Assembly: GCF_021764745.1 (NCBI RefSeq)
Contig: NZ_JAETXX010000001.1
Span: 62,001 to 126,000 of the forward strand
Direction: 5' to 3'
Length of the DNA stretch: 64,000 bases
Source: Joostella atrarenae
Lineage (GTDB): Bacteria; Bacteroidota; Bacteroidia; Flavobacteriales; Flavobacteriaceae
The translations under genes and the position numbers were made by a program. Shown piece after piece: positions 16,159 to 24,719 of this stretch. Position 1 is the stretch's first letter, and each line of letters begins with the position of its first letter. The notes under the pieces are model-generated. The model did not search any database. It was not told where the DNA came from and was given only the letters and a program-made list of their open reading frames with translations.

Positions 16159-17520
16159 ATGGAACAAAAAAGAAATAGAATAACAACATGGTTACGAGAA
16201 TCAATAACAGCTAGAATGGGAGTTGTAGGCTTTTTATTATTGATATTACTAATCCCTTTATCTTTTGTGCAAAATCTCATCGAAGAACGAGGTTACAGAC
16301 AAGAAAATGTGGTACGAGAAATTAATAGCAAATGGGGAGATGAAGTATTATTATCTGGAGCAATTTTAAAAGTACCTTATAAAAAAATCTCTAAGGTTAC
16401 CTTCTTCAATGAAAAAACAAATCAGAACGAGCAACAAATAAATGAGCGCATAACATATGCTTATTTCTTTCCAGACGATTTGAATATAAACTCTAAAGTA
16501 ACAACAAAACCTCTCAATCGGAGTATTTATAAATCTGTGGTTTATACTACTGATATTAATGTAGATGGAAGTTTTCCTAAGATCGATTTTTCAAAAGAAA
16601 GTATTTCAGAAGAAAACATTCTTTGGGACAAAATAACATTACTTATTCAAACTTCAAACCTAAAAGGAATAAGGAATTCAGCTGTTATAAAATTAGAAAA
16701 TGATGAACTTGCTATGACCCCTATTTACAAACCCAATACTCAAAATACACTTCAGCTAAATAGTATTGAAAGTGAACCTCTAAAAAATGCAAAAGCTATT
16801 ATTGAAAAGGATACAAATTTCAAGTTTAATCTAACTGTTAATGGGAGTCAGTCTTTAAAATTTATTCCAATTGGCAAGACTACTAATGCTAAAATGGAAT
16901 CCAACTGGGCTTCACCGAGTTTTGACGGCATGTTCTTACCAGAAGATGGATCGAGAGAAATATCTGAAAATGGTTTTAAAGCTTCTTGGAAAGTTCTTCA
17001 AATAAACAGACAATTTGAACAGGAATTTTACGGAAACTTGCCTGATCTGAGAGAATTTGCATTCGGAACAAATTTGATTATTCCTGTTAGCGAATATGCT
17101 AAAAGTGAGCGAGCTTCAAAATATGGAATCTTAGTAATAGGACTAACATTATTGGTTTTTCTACTAATACAATTGGTTAGCAAAATATACATTCATCCGT
17201 TTCAATATGTCATGATAGGTTTAGCATTAATAATGTTTTATACATTATTAATTTCCATTTCAGAGCATAGTAGCTTCCTTAAAGCATATATAATTGCGGC
17301 GGCATCAGTTTTAGCACTTATTACGCTCTATTCTAAAACAATACTGAACGGGTATAAATTTGCTTTAATGATTGGAGGCTCTCTTTTGTGCCTTTATGGA
17401 TTCATCTATGTAATTATACAATTAGAAGACTATGCATTACTCGTAGGTAGTATCGGGTTGTTTTTAATTCTAGCTTTCGTAATGTTCTTTTCAAAAAAAA
17501 TTGACTGGAATAACAGCTAA
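16159..17520 (+). CDS. creD: CreD-like inner membrane protein
   Basis: A 453-residue protein with the CreD layout: one N-terminal membrane helix (GVVGFLLLILLIPLSFVQNL, about 22-41), a large periplasmic region to about residue 315, and a C-terminal block of five or six helices. The segment IEERGYRQENVVREINSKWG after the first helix is typical of the family. In enterobacteria and pseudomonads CreD belongs to the CreBC regulon and affects colicin or beta-lactam tolerance; here it is tied to a one-component winged-helix regulator. An operator-like repeat lies 12 bases upstream and a strong terminator follows. Confidence 0.88.
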   Translation: MEQKRNRITTWLRESITARMGVVGFLLLILLIPLSFVQNLIEERGYRQENVVREINSKWGDEVLLSGAILKVPYKKISKVTFFNEKTNQNEQQINERITYAYFFPDDLNINSKVTTKPLNRSIYKSVVYTTDINVDGSFPKIDFSKESISEENILWDKITLLIQTSNLKGIRNSAVIKLENDELAMTPIYKPNTQNTLQLNSIESEPLKNAKAIIEKDTNFKFNLTVNGSQSLKFIPIGKTTNAKMESNWASPSFDGMFLPEDGSREISENGFKASWKVLQINRQFEQEFYGNLPDLREFAFGTNLIIPVSEYAKSERASKYGILVIGLTLLVFLLIQLVSKIYIHPFQYVMIGLALIMFYTLLISISEHSSFLKAYIIAAASVLALITLYSKTILNGYKFALMIGGSLLCLYGFIYVIIQLEDYALLVGSIGLFLILAFVMFFSKKIDWNNS

Positions 17521-17530
17521 AAGTAATTAA

Positions 17531-17572
17531 TAGCATCTAGCGAAATTACTCCGCTAGATGCTATAACTTTTT
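17531..17572 (+). terminator. terminator after creD
   Basis: TAGCATCTAGCG (17531-17542) pairs perfectly with CGCTAGATGCTA (17552-17563), followed by a short T-rich stretch. Confidence 0.85.
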
Positions 17573-17606
17573 AAATGGATAATTTTAAATAGCACACTTG
17601 GCAACC

Positions 17607-18026
17607 ATGAAGATTTTTAAATTCAATTCAAAACATCTTTTTATATTTCTCTTACTATTTCAGATTGAGGTATGCATTGCTTTATACATTCAGCAAGAAT
17701 TCATTAGAGGTTTTTTAGGCGATGTACTTGTAATCCCACTCCTATATTCTTTTTTTAAAATGTTTATAAACACCAAAAACAATAAACCTGAAGTAAGTCT
17801 AGAACCATCAGAAAAATATAATAAAACCAATTATAAAATAGCTGCCATTGTATTATCGATAGCCTTTTTGATAGAATTTCTTCAGCTTATAAAAATCATA
17901 GATTTACTAGAAATCCAAAATAAAATTGCAAGAATTATAATTGGCTCTACTTTCGATATCCTAGATCTCATTGCTTATTTAATAGGCTATATAATCACCT
18001 TAATAGCTATAAGGTTTAAACTTTAA
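17607..18026 (+). CDS. DUF2809 family small membrane protein
   Basis: A 139-residue protein with four predicted membrane segments. It matches the DUF2809 pattern: FxxGDVLVIPLLYSFFKMF in the first half and IARIIIGSTFDILDLIAYLIGY in the second. The function is unknown. The ATG at 17607 (MKIFKFNSKH) is preferred over the TTG nine bases upstream. It converges on the acyltransferase-like gene and overlaps its 3' end by 11 bases. Confidence 0.8.
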   Translation: MKIFKFNSKHLFIFLLLFQIEVCIALYIQQEFIRGFLGDVLVIPLLYSFFKMFINTKNNKPEVSLEPSEKYNKTNYKIAAIVLSIAFLIEFLQLIKIIDLLEIQNKIARIIIGSTFDILDLIAYLIGYIITLIAIRFKL

Positions 18027-19116
18027 TATAAATCTTCTTTTTATCCATAAAATAGGCGATTCCCCAAAGTATCATTGCAAAAACTAATGCAAACATTAAA
18101 GACCCAAAACGATTCCCCATCCAAGACATAAATAGATTTTGTGCAATCCACCCATAAGCAGAAGTACCATCTATAGAAAAAGTAAGAAGCAATGTTGCAA
18201 ATGCTCCTGAAAGGATGTAAATAAAAAGTGGATTTTTACCTAAAACCTCAAAGAAAGATGTCCAGCTTCTTTTATTCAAAATTTCAATAATGTACACTAA
18301 AACAGCTATCACCATTAAGTCAATTCCAACCGTTAATAAAACATAAGAGCTGGTCCATAGTTTTTTATTTATAGGTAATAATAAATCCCATCCCAATGCT
18401 ATAAATATTAATAATGCACCAACCATCATTAACTTTGCAATGGTTTCAAAATTCTTACCATTTTTTTGAAGAAAAGCACCAGCAAAATAACCTGCAATTA
18501 CATTCACAATAGCTGGTAATGTACTTAAAACACCTTCTGGATCAAACGGAAAACCTTCTCCTTTATACATATGAGAAGGACCAATAAGCCATAAATCTGC
18601 CTTTATAGCTGCATTCCCTTCCATTGTAAGATCACCAAACAAAAGCAAAATTACATGGTATCCCACTAAGGCTATAATACTAAATATAAATGCTCCTTTT
18701 GCCTTCCAATAATGCAGAATCAAAGCAGCAAAACAATAACATAAAGCAATCCGTTGGAGAACACCAAAGATTCTAGTTTCAGAAATTGGTTTTAACTCGC
18801 CATCTTTAAAAAATGGGAACCAATACAATAAAAAACCTATTAAAAATATAAGAAACGTTCGTTTAAAAACTTTCTTTAAAAAAGCAGAATCTCCAATCTC
18901 TTCAAACTTTTTCAAACTAAAACTCATAGCATTCCCTACTACAAATAAAAAGGTTGGGAAAACTAAATCGGTCAGTGTAAATCCATTCCAGTGTGCGTGG
19001 TGTAATGGCTTGTAGATATAACTCCAAGAACCTGGAGTATTAACTATTATCATTAAAAAAAGAGTGAGTCCTCTAAATACATCTAACGATAAATAGCGTT
19101 CTTTAATTTGTTTCAA
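18016..19116 (-). CDS. HGSNAT/DUF5009-type membrane acyltransferase homologue
   Basis: A 366-residue multi-pass protein with about ten helices. The N-terminal signature RYLSLDVFRGLTLFLMIIVN and the following WNGFTLTDLVFPTFLFVVG are those of the heparan-alpha-glucosaminide N-acetyltransferase/DUF5009 family, which moves acetyl groups across the membrane onto amino sugars. In Bacteroidota such proteins often accompany glycan metabolism, but no glycan genes adjoin it here. The substrate is unknown. It is a single gene on the minus strand; the 131 bases before it are shared with divergent recX. Confidence 0.85.
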   Translation of the reverse strand: MKQIKERYLSLDVFRGLTLFLMIIVNTPGSWSYIYKPLHHAHWNGFTLTDLVFPTFLFVVGNAMSFSLKKFEEIGDSAFLKKVFKRTFLIFLIGFLLYWFPFFKDGELKPISETRIFGVLQRIALCYCFAALILHYWKAKGAFIFSIIALVGYHVILLLFGDLTMEGNAAIKADLWLIGPSHMYKGEGFPFDPEGVLSTLPAIVNVIAGYFAGAFLQKNGKNFETIAKLMMVGALLIFIALGWDLLLPINKKLWTSSYVLLTVGIDLMVIAVLVYIIEILNKRSWTSFFEVLGKNPLFIYILSGAFATLLLTFSIDGTSAYGWIAQNLFMSWMGNRFGSLMFALVFAMILWGIAYFMDKKKIYIKV

Positions 19117-19247
19117 AATTGGTTGGTTTAAGAATAGGGTACTAAAGGTAAAATATTTTTTTAACTATAAAACATTAGTTTTCAAGATGATTTCTACAAT
19201 TCATAATTACACACATTTAAGTTTATGTTTTTTCGTTACTTTACACC

Positions 19248-19721
19248 ATGGATAACGCCAAATCATATACCGTAGAAGAAGCCATGCGAAAGCTAGAGAG
19301 CTATTGTGCTTACCAAGAGCGTTGCCATTATGAGGTAAATCAAAAATTGCGACAAATGAATATGATTCCTATTGCAATCGATACAATTATATCTCATCTT
19401 ATTGAACATAACTTTTTAAATGAAGAGCGCTTTGCTAAAAGTTTTACAAGAGGAAAATTCAAAATAAAAAAGTGGGGTAAAAATAGAATCCTACGAGAAT
19501 TAAAATACCGTCAAATTTCGAGGTTTAATATTCAAACTGCCTTGAAAGAGATTTCTGATGATGAATATTACGAAACTTTTAATGCCCTTGCAGAAAAAAA
19601 AGCTGCACAGGTAACAGAGAAAAATCCTTATAAGAAAAAGAAAAAAATTGCTGATTACCTCTTATATCGCGGTTGGGAATCACATTTAGTTTACGAAAAG
19701 GTCAATGAATTGGTTTCTTAG
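19248..19721 (+). CDS. recX: regulatory protein RecX
   Basis: A 157-residue, highly basic, all-helical protein with the RecX three-helix repeats: AMRKLESYCAYQERCHYEV, HLIEHNFLNEERFAKSF and KWGKNRILRELKYRQIS. RecX binds and restrains RecA filaments. The length is within the normal range. recA is not in this window, so the gene is unlinked to its partner, as is common. Confidence 0.92.
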   Translation: MDNAKSYTVEEAMRKLESYCAYQERCHYEVNQKLRQMNMIPIAIDTIISHLIEHNFLNEERFAKSFTRGKFKIKKWGKNRILRELKYRQISRFNIQTALKEISDDEYYETFNALAEKKAAQVTEKNPYKKKKKIADYLLYRGWESHLVYEKVNELVS

Positions 19722-19740
19722 ATTTGGTGATTAAACACAA

Positions 19741-20028
19741 TTAGCCCTCCATACTATTTACAACCACATTCCATTTTCTAACTGTCCATTCTTCAATCAG
19801 TCCATTTTGCACATACGGATCGTTTTCAGCAAAGCTTCTGGCTACCTCATCACTTTCAGACATAAAAACTAACAATGCCTCATCTGCGGGATTATCCAAA
19901 GCTCCAGCCAATACTAATTGTCCGTTTTTAGCATATTCTTTGGCCAACAACAAATGTTCAGCCCTATATTTTGGACGTTCTTCTAGGTAGTTTTTTACAG
20001 TCTTGTAAGAAAGTATATAATAATTCAT
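19741..20028 (-). CDS. YciI family protein
   Basis: A 95-residue protein with the YciI dimeric alpha/beta-barrel pattern: RAEHLLLAKEYAKNGQLVLAGAL, an acidic stretch around DNPADEALLVF, then FAENDPYVQNGLIEEW. The family is thought to be enzymatic, and its best-studied relatives cleave chlorinated aromatics, but most members have no known substrate. It follows the cupin gene by 8 bases, so the two form a coupled pair. Confidence 0.88.
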   Translation of the reverse strand: MNYYILSYKTVKNYLEERPKYRAEHLLLAKEYAKNGQLVLAGALDNPADEALLVFMSESDEVARSFAENDPYVQNGLIEEWTVRKWNVVVNSMEG

Positions 20029-20036
20029 ATTAAAAC

Positions 20037-20903
20037 TTAAGAATCTATTCCCAATTCCTGGTGTGTTTTGGTAATCGCACGCTCATTCTTTTTATCAATC
20101 CAATCCTGACCTTTAATCTTACGCATCATATTATCATAATTACGCATTACAAAAACGTTATACGTTGCTTTAAAAAGATTAGATGCCTTTTTAGGAAGTG
20201 AGCGTAAACTCATAGAAAAACCAGGAGTTTCATATTTCATATAATGCCAATATCCTTCAGGCATATATAACATTTCTCCATGATTTAAATGTGTAATATA
20301 ACCTTCAGCCGACTTTAATGCTGGCCATTTTTCGTAATCTGGATTATCAAAATCTATATCCTCACGAGAAATTAAAGAGTGAGGTACTTTATACATATAT
20401 TTAGTTTGGTCTGGCGGAAATATCATACATTGTTTCTTTCCGTGGAAATGGAAATGTAGAATATTAGAATAGTCAATATCAAAATGCATAAACACCTTAC
20501 TATTTTCACCACCAAAGAATAGCATTGGGAGTTGCTTCACTAATTTTATACCAATGTCTGGCCACTTAAAATCTTTCTGTAAAGCTGGCACTTCCTTCAT
20601 AAGGTTATAAAGAAAAATACGATAATTTGTAGGTTTAGATTCCAGCAACTTTATATACTCACTCATCTTCATTTTTGCATGAGGTTCATTAAAACCATCT
20701 TCATGCGTAACGGGACGATCATCATATAAAGGAACAATTTTATCTCCCGCTACTTCATCTATATAATTAAGATGCCACTTTTTATATGCAGGCCAATCTT
20801 CTGTTAATTGCTCAATTACTACAGGCTTTTGTGGCTTTACATAATTTTTTATAAAGTCGTCCTTTGTGATCGTTTTTAAACGAGGAATTTCTTTTAAGTG
20901 CAT
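20037..20903 (-). CDS. JmjC-like cupin (Cupin_8) family protein, probable Fe(II)/2-oxoglutarate oxygenase
   Basis: A 288-residue protein of the cupin-like/JmjC group (FIH/JMJD5 relatives). The facial triad is visible as H-x-D in VFMHFDIDYSN and a distal His in MPEGYWHYMKYE. The cofactor-side segments FPPDQTKYMYKVPHS and LNHGEMLYMP are also typical. Family members hydroxylate protein side chains or other substrates; the target here is unknown. It is coupled to the YciI gene downstream. A 16-bp perfect inverted repeat lies 31 bases before its start. Confidence 0.85.
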   Translation of the reverse strand: MHLKEIPRLKTITKDDFIKNYVKPQKPVVIEQLTEDWPAYKKWHLNYIDEVAGDKIVPLYDDRPVTHEDGFNEPHAKMKMSEYIKLLESKPTNYRIFLYNLMKEVPALQKDFKWPDIGIKLVKQLPMLFFGGENSKVFMHFDIDYSNILHFHFHGKKQCMIFPPDQTKYMYKVPHSLISREDIDFDNPDYEKWPALKSAEGYITHLNHGEMLYMPEGYWHYMKYETPGFSMSLRSLPKKASNLFKATYNVFVMRNYDNMMRKIKGQDWIDKKNERAITKTHQELGIDS

Positions 20904-20933
20904 AAAAATAACTTGAAATAAACTGTATAAAAG

Positions 20934-20988
20934 TACGAATTGTTTGTAATTATAGCATAAAAAATACCATATTTACAAACAATTCGTA
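20934..20988. repeat. 16-bp perfect inverted repeat between bioB and the cupin gene
   Basis: TACGAATTGTTTGTAA (20934-20949) and TTACAAACAATTCGTA (20973-20988) are exact reverse complements separated by 23 AT-rich bases. On the minus strand it lies 42 bases after bioB and 31 bases before the cupin start codon. Only a short CTTTTAT follows on that strand, so it is a weak terminator at best; an operator or mRNA-stabilising hairpin is equally possible. Confidence 0.75.
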
Positions 20989-21030
20989 TAATTTACATCA
21001 TTACGATGCTCTCCTTCAATATCTTAAAAA

Positions 21031-22131
21031 CTATACGGTCTTAGCTTTTTTTGCTAGTTCCTTTGCAGATTCATTTTTCTCAATGGTATGCCCAGGACGT
21101 GACCACTTTGGCTTTTCTCCTAAAGGCTTAAATTGTGACTTTTCTGCATCTACAGAATCTGGTTGTGCCTTTTTTACAAAAGGCTTTTGTGGATTTAAAC
21201 CTAACATTTTAAACATTTCCATATCCTCATTTACATCAGGATTAGGTGTAGTTAGTAATTTATCTCCAGCAAAAATAGAATTCGCACCAGCAAAGAAGCA
21301 CATTGCTTGCCCCTCTCTACTCATTTGCGTTCTTCCAGCAGATAAACGTACCTGTGTTTTCGGCATTATAATTCGAGTTGTTGCCACCATTCTAATCATA
21401 TCCCAAATTTCTACAGGCTTCTCCTCTTCCATTGGAGTACCTTCTACAGCTACCAATGCATTTATTGGGACTGATTCTGGTTGCGGACTCAAAGTAGAAA
21501 GTGCAACTAACATCCCTGCACGGTCTTCTAATTTCTCTCCCATTCCAATAATTCCACCGCTACAAACTGTAACATTCGTTTTTCTAACGTTGTCTATAGT
21601 TTGCAATCTATCTTCATAACCTCTCGTAGAAATCACCTCTTTATAATACTCCTCAGAAGTATCTAAATTATGATTGTAAGCGTAAAGTCCTGCTTCTGCC
21701 AAACGTTGTGCTTGGTTTTCGGTAATCATTCCTAGCGTACAACAAACCTCCATTTCAAGTTTATTAATGGTACGAACCATTTCTAAAACTTGATCAAATT
21801 CTGGTCCATCTTTTACATTTCTCCACGCTGCTCCCATACAAACGCGTGAACTTCCAGACGCTTTTGCTCGTAAAGCTTGTGCTTTTACATGCGGTACCGT
21901 CATCAAATCGTTCCCCTCAATATCTGTATGGTAACGGGCTGCTTGCGGGCAATACCCACAATCTTCTGGGCAACCTCCCGTTTTTATAGACAACAACGTA
22001 GACACCTGTACCATATTTGGATCATGGTGTTCTCTATGCACAGTTGCTGCCTCATACAACAACTCCATTAATGGCTTGTTGTAAATCTCTAAAATCTCTT
22101 CTTTTGTCCAGTTATGTCTTATCTCAGTCAT
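21031..22131 (-). CDS. bioB: biotin synthase
   Basis: A 366-residue radical-SAM enzyme that inserts sulfur into dethiobiotin. From the Met at 22131 the 4Fe-4S motif is Cys54-x3-Cys58-x2-Cys61 (GGCPEDCGYCPQAARYH). The typical YNHNLDTSEEYY and the ASTTRIIMPKTQVRLSAGR-like region (here ATTRIIMPKTQVRLSAGR) follow. An upstream Met (22161) lies inside a leader hairpin, so 22131 (MTEIRHNWTKEE) is the better start. The C-terminus is Lys-rich and longer than in E. coli. It is preceded by its own promoter element and a structured leader, separate from the rest of the bio cluster. Confidence 0.96.
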   Translation of the reverse strand: MTEIRHNWTKEEILEIYNKPLMELLYEAATVHREHHDPNMVQVSTLLSIKTGGCPEDCGYCPQAARYHTDIEGNDLMTVPHVKAQALRAKASGSSRVCMGAAWRNVKDGPEFDQVLEMVRTINKLEMEVCCTLGMITENQAQRLAEAGLYAYNHNLDTSEEYYKEVISTRGYEDRLQTIDNVRKTNVTVCSGGIIGMGEKLEDRAGMLVALSTLSPQPESVPINALVAVEGTPMEEEKPVEIWDMIRMVATTRIIMPKTQVRLSAGRTQMSREGQAMCFFAGANSIFAGDKLLTTPNPDVNEDMEMFKMLGLNPQKPFVKKAQPDSVDAEKSQFKPLGEKPKWSRPGHTIEKNESAKELAKKAKTV

Positions 22132-22138
22132 AAAAAAT

Positions 22139-22258
22139 ATATTTGGGGCTTCTCCAGACATGCTATGTCTAGAGCCGGGCTTTCGTTACTCGCTTCCCAA
22201 TAATAAAAATTGGGAGAGCTCAAACATACCTCTCAATCCCTAAGCCAACAATCATTTA
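22139..22258 (-). ncRNA. structured 5' leader of bioB, possible cis-regulatory RNA
   Basis: Read on the minus strand, about 120 bases lie between a -7 promoter element and the bioB start, and they are unusually structured for this genome. CTCTAGACAT (22174-22165) pairs with ATGTCTGGAG (22161-22152) over a 3-base loop, with one G-U pair. CCCAA (22214-22210) pairs with TTGGG (22200-22196). GGGA-TT-GAG can pair with CTC-TCCC upstream of that. GGCTT near the 5' end can pair with AAGCC at either of two downstream sites, which would be mutually exclusive folds. The last hairpin stops about 20 bases before the ATG. No known riboswitch consensus was recognised. I have an unverified recollection of similar AGGGATTGA...CGAAAGCCCG modules between other flavobacterial genes. 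Confidence 0.5.
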
Positions 22259-22263
22259 TAATT

Positions 22264-22271
22264 CAAAAATA
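22264..22271 (-). promoter_or_regulatory. -7 promoter element of the bioB leader
   Basis: TATTTTTG on the minus strand fits TAnnTTTG. It would place the transcript start near 22257, at the beginning of the structured leader. No well-spaced -33 TTG was found. Confidence 0.45.
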
Positions 22272-22379
22272 GTAATTACAATTGGGTTTCGCCGTGTTCA
22301 AAACCCATTTTTATGTAACAATAGGCAATACTTTTTTTGCCATTTATTATCAGTATCTCAAAAAAACCGACTTTACAAA

Positions 22380-23537
22380 CTAATTTGACAATAATACACT
22401 TACTGCATTACCTCCAAATCCAACGGCATTTATCAGTACTTTATTAATTTGTTTTGGTTTAATCTTATGTTCAATATAAGGAACTTCTATAAACTTTTGA
22501 TGTTGCATCATTAAAACACCTAATTCTAAACTCAATAAACCTGAAGCTCCAAACGTATGTCCAATCTTCCATTTATTAGTGGTTAGTGCAGGCTTATACT
22601 CACCAAAAACCATCTCTATAGCTTTTAATTCTGTACTATCACCTTTTATAGTTCCGGGAGCATGCATTACAATAACATCTACATCTTCTAACTTAGTATC
22701 TTTCAACGCCATTTTCATTGACTTCTGAAAACACACAGCATCTTCAGAAATAGAAATATTATGTTTTAAAACTTCTGTAGCATATCCAACACCATCAACA
22801 TACGCCAGCACCTCTTTTTCTGGTGATGTTTCCATACAAATAACAGCAGCTCCTTCACCTAAAACCATTGCATTTCTTTTCTTCTCTAAATCTAATGCTC
22901 TACAAGGATACGCAGCCTCTTTGTCTTCGGCGTAGATTTTTAATGCCTTCATCTGCGCAATCGTAAAAGGAGTTAAACTAGCTTCACTTCCTCCAATTAA
23001 AAACTTATTACTCATTCCACTTTTTATCCATGCAACACCATTTACTAATGCATGTAATGCTGTAGAACAGGTTATGGAGTGTGAAAGTTCTGGTCCTTCC
23101 GACTGTAAATCGTGTGCCAACCAAGAAGAAATATTCCCTAAAGTTGTTGTTGGAGAAGCCAAAGTACTAGAACGCCCTTCTTTTAAAAACTCTTCATGGT
23201 ATTTTTCGAATAAAGAAGTTGCGCCACGCGAAGAACCAATATTTATTCCGAAATCGTCGCCTGCTTTCCATCCCGCCTGCTTTACCGCCGCTCGAGAAGC
23301 TAACATTGCGTATAAAACAGAGTTATCTAAGCTTTTATATTTTATATCTGAAGCTCTTAAAGCTTCTATCTTTTCGATACTTGCCTCCGGCAAAGCTGCA
23401 ACTAATGCAGTATCTGAATCGAAATCCTTATTGTTTAAAAAGTGTTTATCCTTTAAATAATTACTCCATATTTCTTCTGAAGTATCCCCCAAAGCAGAAA
23501 TCGAAGAAAGTGCTGTAATAGCAATTTTAGTATCCAT
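22380..23537 (-). CDS. beta-ketoacyl-ACP synthase (KAS I/II type) in the biotin cluster
   Basis: A 385-residue thiolase-fold condensing enzyme, slightly shorter than FabF. The catalytic triad is complete: Cys157 in SITCSTALHA, His291 in VMHAPGTIKGDST (the usual HAHGT reads HAPGT) and His326 in KWKIGHTFGASG, with Lys321 just before it. It extends acyl-ACP by decarboxylative condensation. Its place between bioB and bioA/bioD/bioF suggests a part in making the pimeloyl chain of biotin, since no bioC or bioH is present here. This link is an inference from gene order. Housekeeping fabF is expected elsewhere in the genome. Confidence 0.85.
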   Translation of the reverse strand: MDTKIAITALSSISALGDTSEEIWSNYLKDKHFLNNKDFDSDTALVAALPEASIEKIEALRASDIKYKSLDNSVLYAMLASRAAVKQAGWKAGDDFGINIGSSRGATSLFEKYHEEFLKEGRSSTLASPTTTLGNISSWLAHDLQSEGPELSHSITCSTALHALVNGVAWIKSGMSNKFLIGGSEASLTPFTIAQMKALKIYAEDKEAAYPCRALDLEKKRNAMVLGEGAAVICMETSPEKEVLAYVDGVGYATEVLKHNISISEDAVCFQKSMKMALKDTKLEDVDVIVMHAPGTIKGDSTELKAIEMVFGEYKPALTTNKWKIGHTFGASGLLSLELGVLMMQHQKFIEVPYIEHKIKPKQINKVLINAVGFGGNAVSVLLSN

Positions 23538-23636
23538 TGGTAATTCATCTACATTATCGGCACAAATCTAGTGTTTCTGTAGGGAAGAGCCGAATACATT
23601 TATTTAAAAATAAAATAGAGAAGTGATGAGTTACTT

Positions 23637-23879
23637 TTATCTATGCCCATTCATATAAAGATACATTCTCTCTACTTTTTCTCTTGCCCATGGTGTTCTC
23701 CTTAAAAACTTAAGGCTCGATTTTATAGAAGGGTCACTCTTAAAGCAATTAATATTTACACGTTCAGACATTTCCTTCCATCCGTAATTTTCTACAAGTT
23801 GCTCGAGGATATCCGCTAACTTTACACCGTGAAGAGGGTTATTTGGCTGCTCATTATTTTTTTTCGGACTATCGCTCAT
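23637..23879 (-). CDS. VF530 family (DUF2132) protein
   Basis: An 80-residue protein matching the VF530 family: [39 protein letters not shown] and [13 protein letters not shown] are its conserved blocks. Members form a small helical domain with proposed DNA binding but no assigned role. It lies between the ketosynthase and the SET gene, with a terminator separating it from SET, so it probably has its own promoter. Confidence 0.9.
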   Translation of the reverse strand: MSDSPKKNNEQPNNPLHGVKLADILEQLVENYGWKEMSERVNINCFKSDPSIKSSLKFLRRTPWAREKVERMYLYMNGHR

Positions 23880-23943
23880 GGAATGTTTTTTAATTCTAGA
23901 TTAGAAAGTCCCAAAGATAGGCATTCAATTTAAAAGCATTTTA

Positions 23944-23990
23944 TCAAAAAAACAAAACCTCTAAACCAATATATAGATCTCGAGGTTTTG
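23944..23990 (-). terminator. terminator after the SET-domain gene
   Basis: On the minus strand CAAAACCTC (23990-23982) pairs with GAGGTTTTG (23961-23953), followed directly by TTTTTTTG. It lies 14 bases after the SET gene stop and divides the biotin region. Confidence 0.8.
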
Positions 23991-24003
23991 CTAATCATCA
24001 CAT

Positions 24004-24591
24004 TTATTTAGCTTTATAATAGCAGTTAATAATAGAGTCTAGAACAGCTTCTCCTTTATTTATCTTGTCAACCTTAGTCAATACTTCCTTACTTAAGAAC
24101 TTATATAATGGTTGCTCTACATCTTTTATATCATAAAAAGCATTCTGTAGCGATTTATCCCAAATAGGATGGTATTTCAATAAATCGTTTGGGTATACCG
24201 TTTTTCTTCTTGTTCCTTCATTTTTCGCTTTAAAAGGCTTAGCAATATTTAGGTATCCATAATCATCTGTAAGTTCTTCCCCAGGATAAATATCTCGGAT
24301 TGCGATTTCAAAATCGTAAGGAGTAGTTAAGCAGTTACTTTTAAAACTATGATTTACATATTTCCCTAAATCCCAACAAAGCACAAATTCCCCTTTACTA
24401 TTTCTAAAAGTAAAATAATCTAATATCTGTTGGTAATCGCTAGTCATTTCCGAAACTTGAGATGGAGAAAAAACTAAATCCAATTGGTCTTGAACCCATG
24501 TAATTGTTCCTTTAGGAATCAATTTAGTAGCCACAACGCCATGACCTATTTCTTCAGAAATAAATCGTAGCTCAGTATGCGGATGTATCAT
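24004..24591 (-). CDS. SET domain-containing protein
   Basis: A 195-residue protein with a compact SET domain. It has HTELRFISEEIGHGVVATK at the N-terminus (the GxG-like SAM site), then YVNHSFKSNCLTT (the NHS motif) and YPGEELTDDYGYLN (the ELxxDYG motif). SET domains transfer methyl groups from SAM to lysines; bacterial members are rarely studied and the target is unknown. No zinc-binding post-SET cysteines are seen. It lies 128 bases after bioA and ends at a terminator. Confidence 0.88.
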   Translation of the reverse strand: MIHPHTELRFISEEIGHGVVATKLIPKGTITWVQDQLDLVFSPSQVSEMTSDYQQILDYFTFRNSKGEFVLCWDLGKYVNHSFKSNCLTTPYDFEIAIRDIYPGEELTDDYGYLNIAKPFKAKNEGTRRKTVYPNDLLKYHPIWDKSLQNAFYDIKDVEQPLYKFLSKEVLTKVDKINKGEAVLDSIINCYYKAK

Positions 24592-24719
24592 TATATGATA
24601 TCCGAATAAATTTTAATTCTACAATACGGAAGGAGCATGAAAATACTTTTCATATAAATATATTTTTTGTTTTTATACCTCATGGACATGCCCTAAGGTT
24701 ATTAATTTCTAATGCTAAT

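Noticed and set aside
22132-22161. Upstream Met of bioB
   Set aside because: It would place the start codon in the leader hairpin and add ten residues (MSGEAPNIFF) foreign to BioB proteins.
22139-22258. TPP, SAM or cobalamin riboswitch before bioB
   Set aside because: None of the diagnostic conserved blocks of these classes was found; the leader is kept as an unclassified structured RNA.
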